Below, piece by piece: positions 57,911 through 64,000 of a DNA stretch of 64,000 nucleotides. The stretch is from an uncultured Gemmiger sp. (GTDB lineage: Bacteria > Bacillota > Clostridia > Oscillospirales > Ruminococcaceae). The position numbers were made by a program, and so were the translations under genes. The notes beneath the pieces were generated by a model. The model was not told the DNA's origin, did no database searches, and saw nothing but the letters and a program-made list of their open reading frames with translations. The stretch is from assembly GCA_947629015.1 (NCBI GenBank), contig CANRCB010000001.1, forward strand, positions 174,015 through 238,014. The letters run 5' to 3'. Position 1 is the stretch's first letter, and every line of letters begins with the position of its first letter.

Positions 57911-58384
57911 ATGTTTGAACTGGATATCGAGACTTTGAAGGAACAGGGCCTCCAGTTGGTGGATACCGCCAAAAAGACGGCCATCGACCTGGCCGGCAAG
58001 GGCAAAAGCCAGCTGGATCTGCTCAACCAGAAATCCCGCCTGAGCAAGGCGCAGCGCCAGCTGGGCGCGCTGGTCTACAGCCTGCACAAATCCGGGGAGG
58101 AGAACCAGCCCCTCGTTGACCGGTATATCGCGGCCATCGACGAGGTGGAGCAGGCCATCGCCGACATCAAGGCCAAAATGACCCCCGCCGAAGTGGAGCA
58201 GGCCGAGCAGGCGGAAGACACTGCCGCGGAGGAGCCCGCCGTGGAGGAACCCGCCGAAGAGGCCGAGGAGCCTGTCGAGGAGGAGCCCATCGCCCCCCGC
58301 GGCGAGACGAAGACCTGCCCGGTCTGCCAGGCGGAGATCGATGCGGACGCGCTGTTCTGCAACCATTGCGGGGCGCAACTGTAA
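57911..58384 (+). CDS. Zinc-ribbon domain protein
   Basis: 157 aa. Residues 1-90 are helical and charged (coiled-coil-like). A strongly acidic Glu/Pro/Ala stretch (about 92-130) follows, and a zinc ribbon with two Cys pairs (CPVCQAEI and CNHCGAQL) ends the protein. No enzyme motif. It is upstream of mazG but separated by its own promoter region. Confidence 0.85.
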   Translation: MFELDIETLKEQGLQLVDTAKKTAIDLAGKGKSQLDLLNQKSRLSKAQRQLGALVYSLHKSGEENQPLVDRYIAAIDEVEQAIADIKAKMTPAEVEQAEQAEDTAAEEPAVEEPAEEAEEPVEEEPIAPRGETKTCPVCQAEIDADALFCNHCGAQL

Positions 58385-58399
58385 CAACTTCCTGTTTTC

Positions 58400-58428
58400 T
58401 TGACCTGGCGAAAGAAAAGGAGTACAAT
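58400..58428 (+). promoter_or_regulatory. Possible promoter ahead of mazG
   Basis: TTGACC (58400-58405), 17 bp, TACAAT (58423-58428). It overlaps the first possible mazG start. A stem GGGGCGTGC/GCACGCCCC follows at 58429-58450. Confidence 0.55.
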
Positions 58429-59176
58429 GGGGCGTGCTTGGGCACGCCCCGCTGGTTGTGCCATGGTATCATATCCTGAAAAACCGCAGTATACCGCGCA
58501 AGATCTGGTCGAGATCGTCCGCCTTTTGCGGGATCCGGAAAACGGCTGCCCGTGGGACAAAGTCCAGACGCACACCTCCATCCGGATGAATTTCCTGGAG
58601 GAAGCGTATGAGGCGGTGGACGCTATTGATCTGGACGACCCCGCCCTGCTGTGCGAAGAACTGGGCGATGTGCTGATGCAGGTGGTGTTCCACGCCTGCA
58701 TCGAGCAGGAGGCCGGCCGCTTTGCCTGGGCGGATGTGTGCGACGGTGTGTGCCGCAAGCTGCTGCGCCGCCACCCCAATATTTTTGCCGGCGCCCTGCC
58801 CGCGCCGGGCATAAATGATTGGGATCTGCTCAAAAATAGGGAAAAGGGCCGCGCCACGCTGCAAAGCGAGCTGGAGAGCGTGCCCCGCGCCCTGCCCGCG
58901 CTGATGCGCGCCGAAAAGCTGCAAAAGCGCGCGGCGCGTTACGGTGCGGCGCCAGACGGCGATGCCGGGGCACGGCTGGCTGCGGCCGCAGCGGAGCTGC
59001 AGGCCGCGCCCGCCGGCAGCGCGCAGGCGGAGCAGGCCGCCGGGCGGCTGTTGTTTGCCGCCGTCACGCTGGCCCGCGGGGCCGGGGTGGACGCCGAGCA
59101 GGCGCTGCAGGCCCGCAACGAGCGCTTTGCGGCGTATGCGGGCGGATCAAAGGGGCAGACGCCCCCGGAAAAATAG
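58427..59176 (+). CDS. mazG: MazG nucleoside triphosphate pyrophosphohydrolase
   Basis: 249 aa from ATG 58427, chosen because AAGGAG lies just before it. An ATG at 58463 (VSYPEKPQYTAQDLVEIVRLL) fits the family N-terminus better but has no ribosome site, so the first 12 residues are doubtful. Motifs CPWDKVQTHTSIRMNFLEEAYEAVDAID and ELGDVLMQVVFHA are typical of MazG, which cleans nucleotide pools. Head of the mazG-hup-rqcP-yabP-yabQ-divIC-yabR run. Confidence 0.92.
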   Translation: MGRAWARPAGCAMVSYPEKPQYTAQDLVEIVRLLRDPENGCPWDKVQTHTSIRMNFLEEAYEAVDAIDLDDPALLCEELGDVLMQVVFHACIEQEAGRFAWADVCDGVCRKLLRRHPNIFAGALPAPGINDWDLLKNREKGRATLQSELESVPRALPALMRAEKLQKRAARYGAAPDGDAGARLAAAAAELQAAPAGSAQAEQAAGRLLFAAVTLARGAGVDAEQALQARNERFAAYAGGSKGQTPPEK

Positions 59177-59252
59177 GCCAAAAGGCGGGTGCCGATACCG
59201 CAATAGCGGTGGCAGCGCTTTTTGCGGATAAAGATTTGGAGGTAGAAATTTT

Positions 59253-59525
59253 ATGACCAAGGTTGAACTGATCGCCGCCGTGGCGGCCGCCGCCGGCCTG
59301 AGCAAGAAGGATGCCGAAAAGGCCGTCAATGCTTTCGTCAGTACCGTGACCGACAGCCTGAAAAAGGGCGACAAGGTCTCTCTGGTTGGCTTCGGCACCT
59401 TTGAGGTGCGCGAGCGTGCCGCGCGTGTGGGCCGCAACCCCCAGACCCGGAAAGAGATCACCATCCCCGCTTCCAAGGTGCCCGCTTTCAAGGCCGGCAA
59501 GAGCCTGAAGGACAACGTTCAGTAA
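59253..59525 (+). CDS. hup: DNA-binding protein HU
   Basis: 90 aa. [28 protein letters not shown] and [20 protein letters not shown] (the beta arm with RNP) are characteristic of HU. It packages DNA and aids replication and repair. Start ATG with GGAGGT. Its own terminator follows. Confidence 0.97.
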   Translation: MTKVELIAAVAAAAGLSKKDAEKAVNAFVSTVTDSLKKGDKVSLVGFGTFEVRERAARVGRNPQTRKEITIPASKVPAFKAGKSLKDNVQ

Positions 59526-59543
59526 GTTCCGTTCGTACTTTCC

Positions 59544-59578
59544 GCCCGCTGCCAACAAAACGGCAGCGGGCTGTTTTC
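59544..59578 (+). terminator. Terminator after the HU gene
   Basis: GCCCGCTGCC and GGCAGCGGGC pair around AACAAAAC, followed by TGTTTTC. Confidence 0.85.
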
Positions 59579-59598
59579 AACAGGGGGAGGGCTGCACC

Positions 59599-59844
59599 GT
59601 GCGCTTGGATAAGTATCTGAAAGTCAGCCGCCTGATCAAACGCCGCACCCTGGCAAACGAGGTCGCCGATGCCGGGCGCATCTTTGTCAACGGCAAGGCC
59701 GCGAAAGCCAGTTATGCCGTGCAGCAGGGCGATGTCATCGAGATCGCTTTCGGCAACCGCCCGGTCAAGGTGCGGGTGCTGTCGGTGGCAGAGCCGAAAG
59801 GCAAGGACGTCGCGCGGGAGCTGTTCGAGGTCTTGGAAGGGTAG
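59599..59844 (+). CDS. rqcP: S4-domain RNA-binding protein RqcP (YabO)
   Basis: 81 aa. A single S4 domain: MRLDKYLKVSRLIKRRTLANEVADAGRIFVNGK. In Bacillus RqcP helps the ribosome quality-control pathway by moving peptidyl-tRNA during Ala-tailing. Start is a GTG after GGGGGAGGG. Sits before yabP, as usual. Confidence 0.93.
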   Translation: MRLDKYLKVSRLIKRRTLANEVADAGRIFVNGKAAKASYAVQQGDVIEIAFGNRPVKVRVLSVAEPKGKDVARELFEVLEG

Positions 59845-59864
59845 GGCCGGATCGCGGGCGGCGG

Positions 59865-59892
59865 TCTATGCCGCGCGCAAGGCGCATATGGT
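59865..59892 (+). promoter_or_regulatory. Possible sigma-E promoter of yabP
   Basis: TCTA (59865-59868), 16 bp, CATATGGT (59885-59892). Same layout as the motif before spoIIIAA (19626-19653). Confidence 0.4.
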
Positions 59893-59965
59893 ATAAATAG
59901 CCGCAAGGCAATACCAACCAGCCGCTCTGCGGTGAGTATGCCCGTACCGCGAAGGAGGCCCCCTT

Positions 59966-60268
59966 ATGCCCCAGACCGAACTTGCCCGCGCCGAAACGGC
60001 GACCCGGCCGCAGCGGGAGCACTGCCTGACGATGAACGGCCGCCATGACCTGACGCTGACCGGCATCGAGCGCATCCTTGCCTACGATGAAACCGGCGCC
60101 ACGCTGGTGACCCCGCTGGGCAACCTGACCGTTGGCGGGCAGGGGCTGGAGGTCAGCGAATTGTCGGTGCACACGGGGCAGGTGCACATTTCGGGGCACA
60201 TCGACTCTCTGCAATATACCGAGAACCGGGAGAGCGGCGGCGGCTTTTTGGCCCGCCTGCTGCGCTGA
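59966..60268 (+). CDS. yabP: Sporulation protein YabP
   Basis: 100 aa. The block REHCLTMNGRHDLTLTGIERILAYDE with GNLTVGGQGLEVSELSVHTGQVHISGHIDSLQY matches the YabP/YqfC family. Needed for sporulation in Bacillus; made in the mother cell. Start ATG with GAAGGAGG. It overlaps yabQ. Confidence 0.93.
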   Translation: MPQTELARAETATRPQREHCLTMNGRHDLTLTGIERILAYDETGATLVTPLGNLTVGGQGLEVSELSVHTGQVHISGHIDSLQYTENRESGGGFLARLLR

Positions 60269-60753
60269 TGCTCCCCGCGCCTGCCGTCGGGGCCGTCTGC
60301 ACCGACATCCTGTGGTGCCTCGGCCTCGGGCTCCTGCTGGGCGCCGCGCGGGATCTGCTCGGCCTATTGCTCGGCAACGGGCCGGTGCGCTGCTTTGTGT
60401 GGGACATCACCGCCTTTTCGGCCGCAGCCGTTTTGTTGTGCGGGTACGCGGCCGCGCGCTCTGCCAGCGGTGCGTCGCGCTGGTATATGGCGCTGGGCAT
60501 CGCCGCCGGGGCCGCGGCCTGGCAGGGGGCGGTCTCCGGCGCGCTGCACGCGCTTGCCCGCCGCACAGCGGCGGCCTGCACGTGGCCGTTCCGTTTTTTG
60601 TATACCGTTTGCCTCCGGCCGGCGGGCCAAAAAACGGCCGCATGGGTGAAAAGTAAAATTGCTTTACACCAAAAAGCGCGCAAAAAAGACAAAAAAGTAG
60701 CCCAAAACGGCAAAAAACAGTTGCAAAACCGTCCCACGGTATTGTATAATTGA
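60268..60753 (+). CDS. yabQ: Spore cortex protein YabQ
   Basis: 161 aa. Several membrane segments and the pattern CTDILWCLGLGLLLGAARDLL at the start fit YabQ, which is needed for spore cortex in Bacillus. The C-terminal 40 residues are very basic. It overlaps yabP by one base (TGATG). Confidence 0.88.
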   Translation: MLPAPAVGAVCTDILWCLGLGLLLGAARDLLGLLLGNGPVRCFVWDITAFSAAAVLLCGYAAARSASGASRWYMALGIAAGAAAWQGAVSGALHALARRTAAACTWPFRFLYTVCLRPAGQKTAAWVKSKIALHQKARKKDKKVAQNGKKQLQNRPTVLYN

Positions 60754-60822
60754 TTCGCTTGGAGTATGGCCGCCCGCCGGAGGCGGCAAATTTGGCGCCA
60801 CATCGCAAAGGGGGCCCGCGTG

Positions 60823-61095
60823 ATGAAAAAACTGCATCTCATCCCGGCGTGGGTCCGGGTGGCGGGGGTCCTGGTCCTCTTTCTGTATCTGCTGGCGGCG
60901 CTTTTGCACAACCAGGCGGTCATCAGCACCCGCAGCCGGGAGCTGGCGGACGCCGAGCAACGGCTGGAGGCCCAGCAGGCGCTCAACCAGGAGCTCACGC
61001 GCGCCTTGGCGGACGATGAGGACGCCATCATCGAGCGCATCGCCCGCGAACAGGGCTACGCCAAACCCAACGAGCGCGTGTTCATCGGGTACTAA
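60823..61095 (+). CDS. divIC: Septum formation initiator DivIC/FtsB
   Basis: 90 aa. One membrane segment (residues 12-30) followed by a coiled coil (RSRELADAEQRLEAQQALNQELTRALADDED) and the end IIERIAREQGYAKPNERVFI, typical of DivIC. Needed for the division septum. The ATG at 60823 has AAAGGGGG; the upstream reading is not needed. Confidence 0.92.
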   Translation: MKKLHLIPAWVRVAGVLVLFLYLLAALLHNQAVISTRSRELADAEQRLEAQQALNQELTRALADDEDAIIERIAREQGYAKPNERVFIGY

Positions 61096-61172
61096 GCGCA
61101 TTTTCCCATGCTTGGCCGGGGGGCTTTGCGGCACCCCCTGTCGATAAAACATCAAAAAAGGGGCATCACAGT

Positions 61173-61634
61173 TTGGCATTACAGGTTGGGGATATCGTCG
61201 AGGGCAAGGTCACCGGCATCAAACCGTTCGGGACCTTTGTCTCACTGCCGGACGGCAAGACCGGGCTCGTCCACATTTCGGAGATCTCCTACGAGTTCGT
61301 GCAGGACATTTCCGCCGTTTTAGAGGACGGGCAGACGGTCTCGGTCAAGGTACTTTCCATCGCGCCGGACGGCAAGATCGCGCTGTCCATCAAGCGCACG
61401 CAGCCCGCGCCGGAACGCGGCGCCAAATCGGCGGGCGGCGCCGCGCGCGCACAGCGCCCGCCCCGCAAGGAAGCGCCGCCGCGCGTGTGGCAGCCCAAAC
61501 CCGTGCAGCCCCGGGGCGAAATGTCGTTTGAGGACATGATGGCCCGCTATAAGACCCAAAGCGAGGAAAAGATCGCGGATCTGCGCCGCGTGACCGAAAA
61601 CCACCGCGGTGGGTATTCCCGCCGCCGCGGGTGA
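61173..61634 (+). CDS. yabR: S1-domain RNA-binding protein (YabR)
   Basis: 153 aa. Residues 1-75 are an S1 domain (VGDIVEGKVTGIKPFGTFVSLPDGKTGLVHISEIS). The rest is basic and Pro/Arg-rich, ending in RRG. The start is a TTG at 61173 supported by AAAAGGGG. Follows divIC, as in Bacillus (yabR). Confidence 0.92.
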   Translation: MALQVGDIVEGKVTGIKPFGTFVSLPDGKTGLVHISEISYEFVQDISAVLEDGQTVSVKVLSIAPDGKIALSIKRTQPAPERGAKSAGGAARAQRPPRKEAPPRVWQPKPVQPRGEMSFEDMMARYKTQSEEKIADLRRVTENHRGGYSRRRG

Positions 61635-61642
61635 GCCTGGCC

Positions 61643-61676
61643 GGCCCTGCTTTTTGGCGGGGCCCGCTTTTTGTTT
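61643..61676 (+). terminator. Terminator after yabR
   Basis: GGCCCTGC pairs with GCGGGGCC (one G-U pair) around a T-rich loop, and CGCTTTTTG follows. Confidence 0.65.
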
Positions 61677-61713
61677 TGCCGGCCGCGCCGCCCCGCCGTT
61701 AAGGAGAGAACGT

Positions 61714-62853
61714 ATGCCCCAGCTGTATGATTTGGCCGCGCCCTGCTTTTTTGGCAGCGAGGCGACGCTTGCGTTCGAGGTGCGCCGCCTTGGCGCGCAG
61801 GACGTGCGCGTGACGGACGGCCGGGTGGCCTTTCGCGGGGACGCGGCGCTCATCGCCGCCGCCAACCTTGATCTGCGCACGGCCGAACGGGTGCTTTTGT
61901 GCCTGGGGCGGTTCACCGCCCTGACCTTTGACGAGCTGTTTGACGGCGTGTACGCCATCCCGTGGGAGGAACTGCTCCCCCCGGACGCGCAGTTCCCCGT
62001 CAAGGGATCCAGCCTGTCCAGCCAGCTTTCCAGCGTGCCGGCGTGCCAGAGCATCGTCAAAAAAGCGGTGGTCAAGCGTTTGCAGGCGGGGCACAGGGTC
62101 ACCACGCTGCCCGAGACGGGCGATGTGTACCGGCTGCGCTTCACGCTGCGCAAGAACGAGGCCGAGATCAGCCTCGATACCTCCGGCGAGGGGCTGCACA
62201 AGCGCGGCTACCGCAAAAACGCGACCCTCGCCCCCATCAAGGAGACGCTGGCCGCCGCCATCGCGGACCTGGGCCGCGTGCGGCGGGACAGCCTTGTCAT
62301 GGATCCGTTCTGCGGCTCCGGCACGCTCGTCATCGAAGCGGCGCAGAAGGCGCTCAACATGGCGCCGGGGCTGCACCGCCGCTTTGCCGCCGAGCATTTC
62401 GCCTTCCTGCCAAAAGAGGTATGGGCGCAGCAGCGGCAGGCGGCGCTGGCCGCCGTGCGCACCGACGCCGCGTTCGAGGGCGTCGGCACCGATATCGACC
62501 CCGACGCCGTTGCCCTTGCGCGCGCCAACGCAAAGCTGGCCGGGGTGGGGGAGCGCTGCCGCTTTTCGGTGGCCGATGTGCGCGCCTTTGCCCCCGCGGC
62601 AAACGCCACCGTGCTCACCAACCCGCCCTACGGCGAGCGCCTGGGCGATGCGCAGCAGGCGGCGGCGCTGGCCGCCGCGCTGGGGGAGCGCTGGCGCCAA
62701 AACCCCGGGCAGGGGCTGTACGCCATCACCGCCGACGCGGAATTTGAAGCCCATTTCGGCCAAAAGGCCGCCCGGCGCCGCAAAATTTACAACGGCATGA
62801 TCCCCTGCCAGCTGTATATGTATTTCACGCCCCGCAAAGCAGAGAAGGAGTAG
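61714..62853 (+). CDS. Class I SAM-dependent 23S rRNA methyltransferase-like (RlmL/YpsC) protein
   Basis: 379 aa. A ferredoxin-like and THUMP part (residues 1-170, DLAAPCFFGSEATLAFEVRRLGAQDVR) is followed by a methyltransferase with SLVMDPFCGSGTLVIEAA and VLTNPPYGERLGD (NPPY catalytic motif). Fits the RlmL/YpsC group, which methylates guanines on N2 in 23S rRNA. The exact target is not shown by sequence. Start ATG with AAGGAGAG. Confidence 0.88.
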   Translation: MPQLYDLAAPCFFGSEATLAFEVRRLGAQDVRVTDGRVAFRGDAALIAAANLDLRTAERVLLCLGRFTALTFDELFDGVYAIPWEELLPPDAQFPVKGSSLSSQLSSVPACQSIVKKAVVKRLQAGHRVTTLPETGDVYRLRFTLRKNEAEISLDTSGEGLHKRGYRKNATLAPIKETLAAAIADLGRVRRDSLVMDPFCGSGTLVIEAAQKALNMAPGLHRRFAAEHFAFLPKEVWAQQRQAALAAVRTDAAFEGVGTDIDPDAVALARANAKLAGVGERCRFSVADVRAFAPAANATVLTNPPYGERLGDAQQAAALAAALGERWRQNPGQGLYAITADAEFEAHFGQKAARRRKIYNGMIPCQLYMYFTPRKAEKE

Positions 62854-62861
62854 ACGAACGC

Positions 62862-63668
62862 ATGGAAGACCTCAAACTGGCGATTTTGATCGACGCCGAC
62901 AACATCTCCCCCAAATATGTCAAGGTCATTTTGGACGAGGCCGCCAATTTCGGCGTGGCCGCCTGCAAGCGCATTTATGGTGACTGGAGCGAGCCGCGCC
63001 TCAAAAGCTGGCGGGACGCCCTGCTCAACCATTCCATCATCCCGATGCAGCAGTACAGCTACACCACCGGCAAAAACGCGACGGATTCGGCCATGATCAT
63101 CGACGCGATGGATCTTTTGTATTCCGGCAATCTGGACGGGTTCTGCATCGTTTCCTCGGACAGTGATTTCACCCGCCTTGCCGCCCGCCTGCGCGAGGCC
63201 GGCAAGCTGGTCATCGGCATGGGCGAGAGCAAAACGCTGGGGCCCTTTGTCAAGGCGTGTGACCAGTTCAAATACCTGGACCTCATCCTGGACCACAGCG
63301 AGCCGGAGGCCGAGCCGCTGCCGGCCGCCGAGGCGCCCCAGGCCAGCGACGATACCGCCATCAACCGGGATTCCATCCTGCGGCTCATCCGCGGCATGAT
63401 CGGCGAGATGGACGACGGCACCGGCTGGGTGCGCACCAGCCGCGTGGGGGACCAGCTCATCAAGCGCTACCCGGATTTTGACGTGAGAAACTTCGGCAGC
63501 AAGAGCCTGAACAAATTCCTGGCCGGGCTGCCGGGCCTGGAGGTGGAGGAACGCCTGCTCGCCAACGGCAACCCCATCCAATTCGTGCGCATCAAGCCGA
63601 CGGCGAAAAAACAGCCGGCCGCCCCGCGCAAAAAACGCACGAACGACCGCCGCCCCAAACAGAAATAA
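62862..63668 (+). CDS. NYN-domain protein with LOTUS/OST-HTH C-terminus
   Basis: 268 aa. The PIN-like NYN fold has LAILIDADNISPKYV with active-site aspartates, SAMIIDAMDLLYSG and CIVSSDSDFTRLA. The C-terminal 90 residues (SILRLIRGMIGEMDDGTGWVRTSRVGDQLIKRYPDFD) match the LOTUS/OST-HTH domain. NYN proteins are ribonucleases or RNA-processing factors; the target here is unknown. It follows the methyltransferase by 8 bp. Confidence 0.88.
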   Translation: MEDLKLAILIDADNISPKYVKVILDEAANFGVAACKRIYGDWSEPRLKSWRDALLNHSIIPMQQYSYTTGKNATDSAMIIDAMDLLYSGNLDGFCIVSSDSDFTRLAARLREAGKLVIGMGESKTLGPFVKACDQFKYLDLILDHSEPEAEPLPAAEAPQASDDTAINRDSILRLIRGMIGEMDDGTGWVRTSRVGDQLIKRYPDFDVRNFGSKSLNKFLAGLPGLEVEERLLANGNPIQFVRIKPTAKKQPAAPRKKRTNDRRPKQK

Positions 63669-63701
63669 CACCGGCGAAAACGGAAAACCGCGCGGCGGGC
63701 C

Positions 63702-63730
63702 TTGACAAGGCCCGCCGGATGCTTTATAAT
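63702..63730 (+). promoter_or_regulatory. Consensus promoter of the tRNA-Trp locus
   Basis: TTGACA (63702-63707), 17 bp, TATAAT (63725-63730). Perfect match, ahead of the first tRNA-Trp half. Confidence 0.9.
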
Positions 63731-63751
63731 CATACCCGTTGGAAACAGCGT

Positions 63752-63798
63752 AGAGGCATAGCTCAGTTGGTAGAGCAGCGGTCTCCAAAACCGCGTGC
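63752..63798 (+). pseudogene. tRNA-Trp 5' half (anticodon CCA) without a 3' half
   Basis: Acceptor 5' strand AGAGGCA, D-stem GCTC/GAGC and the full anticodon arm GCGGT-CTCCAAA-ACCGC with CCA at 63785-63787 are present, then GTGC. No T-arm or matching TGCCTCT follows; the sequence turns into a structured insert. Apart from one base in the acceptor it equals the start of the next copy at 63954. Confidence 0.75.
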
Positions 63799-63953
63799 GG
63801 GGCAGCCGCGTCGAAGCGCGTCCTGCGGACGAAGCAGCGAGGCGCGGCTGGCGCAGCGGTCGAAATCGCGCGACGGAAGGAGCAAGCGATTTCGGGCACC
63901 GCAAGAGGGCCCGAGGCCGCGGAAGCACAAATAGCAGATACCAAAAAACATAT
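63799..63953 (+). other. Structured 155-bp insert between tRNA-Trp copies
   Basis: It contains a stem CAGCCGCG/CGCGGCTG (63803-63810 with 63843-63850) with an inner CGTCC/GGACG hairpin. A second stem CGAAATCGC/GCGATTTCG (63861-63869 with 63886-63894) is enclosed by GCGGT/ACCGC (63856-63860 with 63898-63902). No protein is encoded. Confidence 0.6.
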
Positions 63954-64000
63954 AGGGGCATAGCTCAGTTGGTAGAGCAGCGGTCTCCAAAACCGCGTGC
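63954..64000 (+). tRNA. tRNA-Trp (anticodon CCA), partial at window end
   Basis: AGGGGCA acceptor strand, D-arm and anticodon arm are complete; the window ends after GTGC, so variable loop, T-arm and CCA are not visible. It may be the true gene or a second half. Confidence 0.7.

Noticed and set aside
63752..63902. Group I intron in tRNA-Trp
   Set aside because: The insert is far too short, follows the anticodon arm rather than splitting the loop, and no tRNA 3' half follows before the next 5' half.

Overview
The window looks like chromosome from an endospore-forming, very GC-rich member of the Clostridia, most likely Oscillospiraceae/Ruminococcaceae. The reasons are the full spoIIIA operon, spo0A, spoIVB, yunB and yabP/yabQ, AUG/GUG/UUG starts with AGGAGG-type ribosome sites, and Clostridia-type versions of the housekeeping genes. 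No rRNA, CRISPR array, phage or transposase gene was seen. The species cannot be fixed from the sequence alone.

Layout. 1-5356 (minus strand): a helicase-nuclease running off the left edge, a P-loop ATPase, a family-4 uracil-DNA glycosylase and a secreted alpha-amylase lipoprotein. 5513-6492: two unknown membrane proteins. 7020-11990: a maltodextrin-type ABC transporter (binding lipoprotein, two permeases, MsmX-type ATPase) that fits with the amylase. 12385-12460: tRNA-Ala(GGC). 12651-16069: a GH35 beta-galactosidase and a CE12 esterase, probably for pectin side chains. 16139-19332: GlsB-like protein, YunB and LigA. 19674-24502: spoIIIAA-AH. 24618-34914: a long run of overlapping genes (asp23, nusB, a TsaD paralogue, xseA, xseB, ispA, a PAP2-like gene, dxs, tlyA, nadK, argR, recN) in the order known from Bacillus. 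In Bacillus recN is followed by spoIVB and spo0A; here about 6 kb intervenes (aldo/keto reductase, HAD hydrolase, a large leucine-rich-repeat surface protein set in repeat-rich DNA, and a membrane protein) before spoIVB (41251) and spo0A (42696).

43802-57800: ispDF fusion, cdaA-cdaR (c-di-AMP), a flavoprotein, an XpaC-like protein, recJ, relA/spoT, dtd, an MBL hydrolase, hemZ and a nucleoside kinase. 57911-63668: a zinc-ribbon protein, then mazG-hup-rqcP-yabP-yabQ-divIC-yabR, a 23S rRNA methyltransferase-like gene and a NYN-domain protein. The right edge holds a tRNA-Trp 5' half, a structured 155-bp insert, and a second tRNA-Trp start cut by the window end.

The most unusual parts are non-coding. 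A 143-bp MITE-like repeat with terminal inverted repeats and two inner hairpins occurs five times, often beside terminators. The surface-protein promoter has a run of nine G in its spacer, suggesting phase variation. A 51-bp direct repeat brackets the surface-protein gene. The right-edge tRNA-Trp arrangement is also odd.
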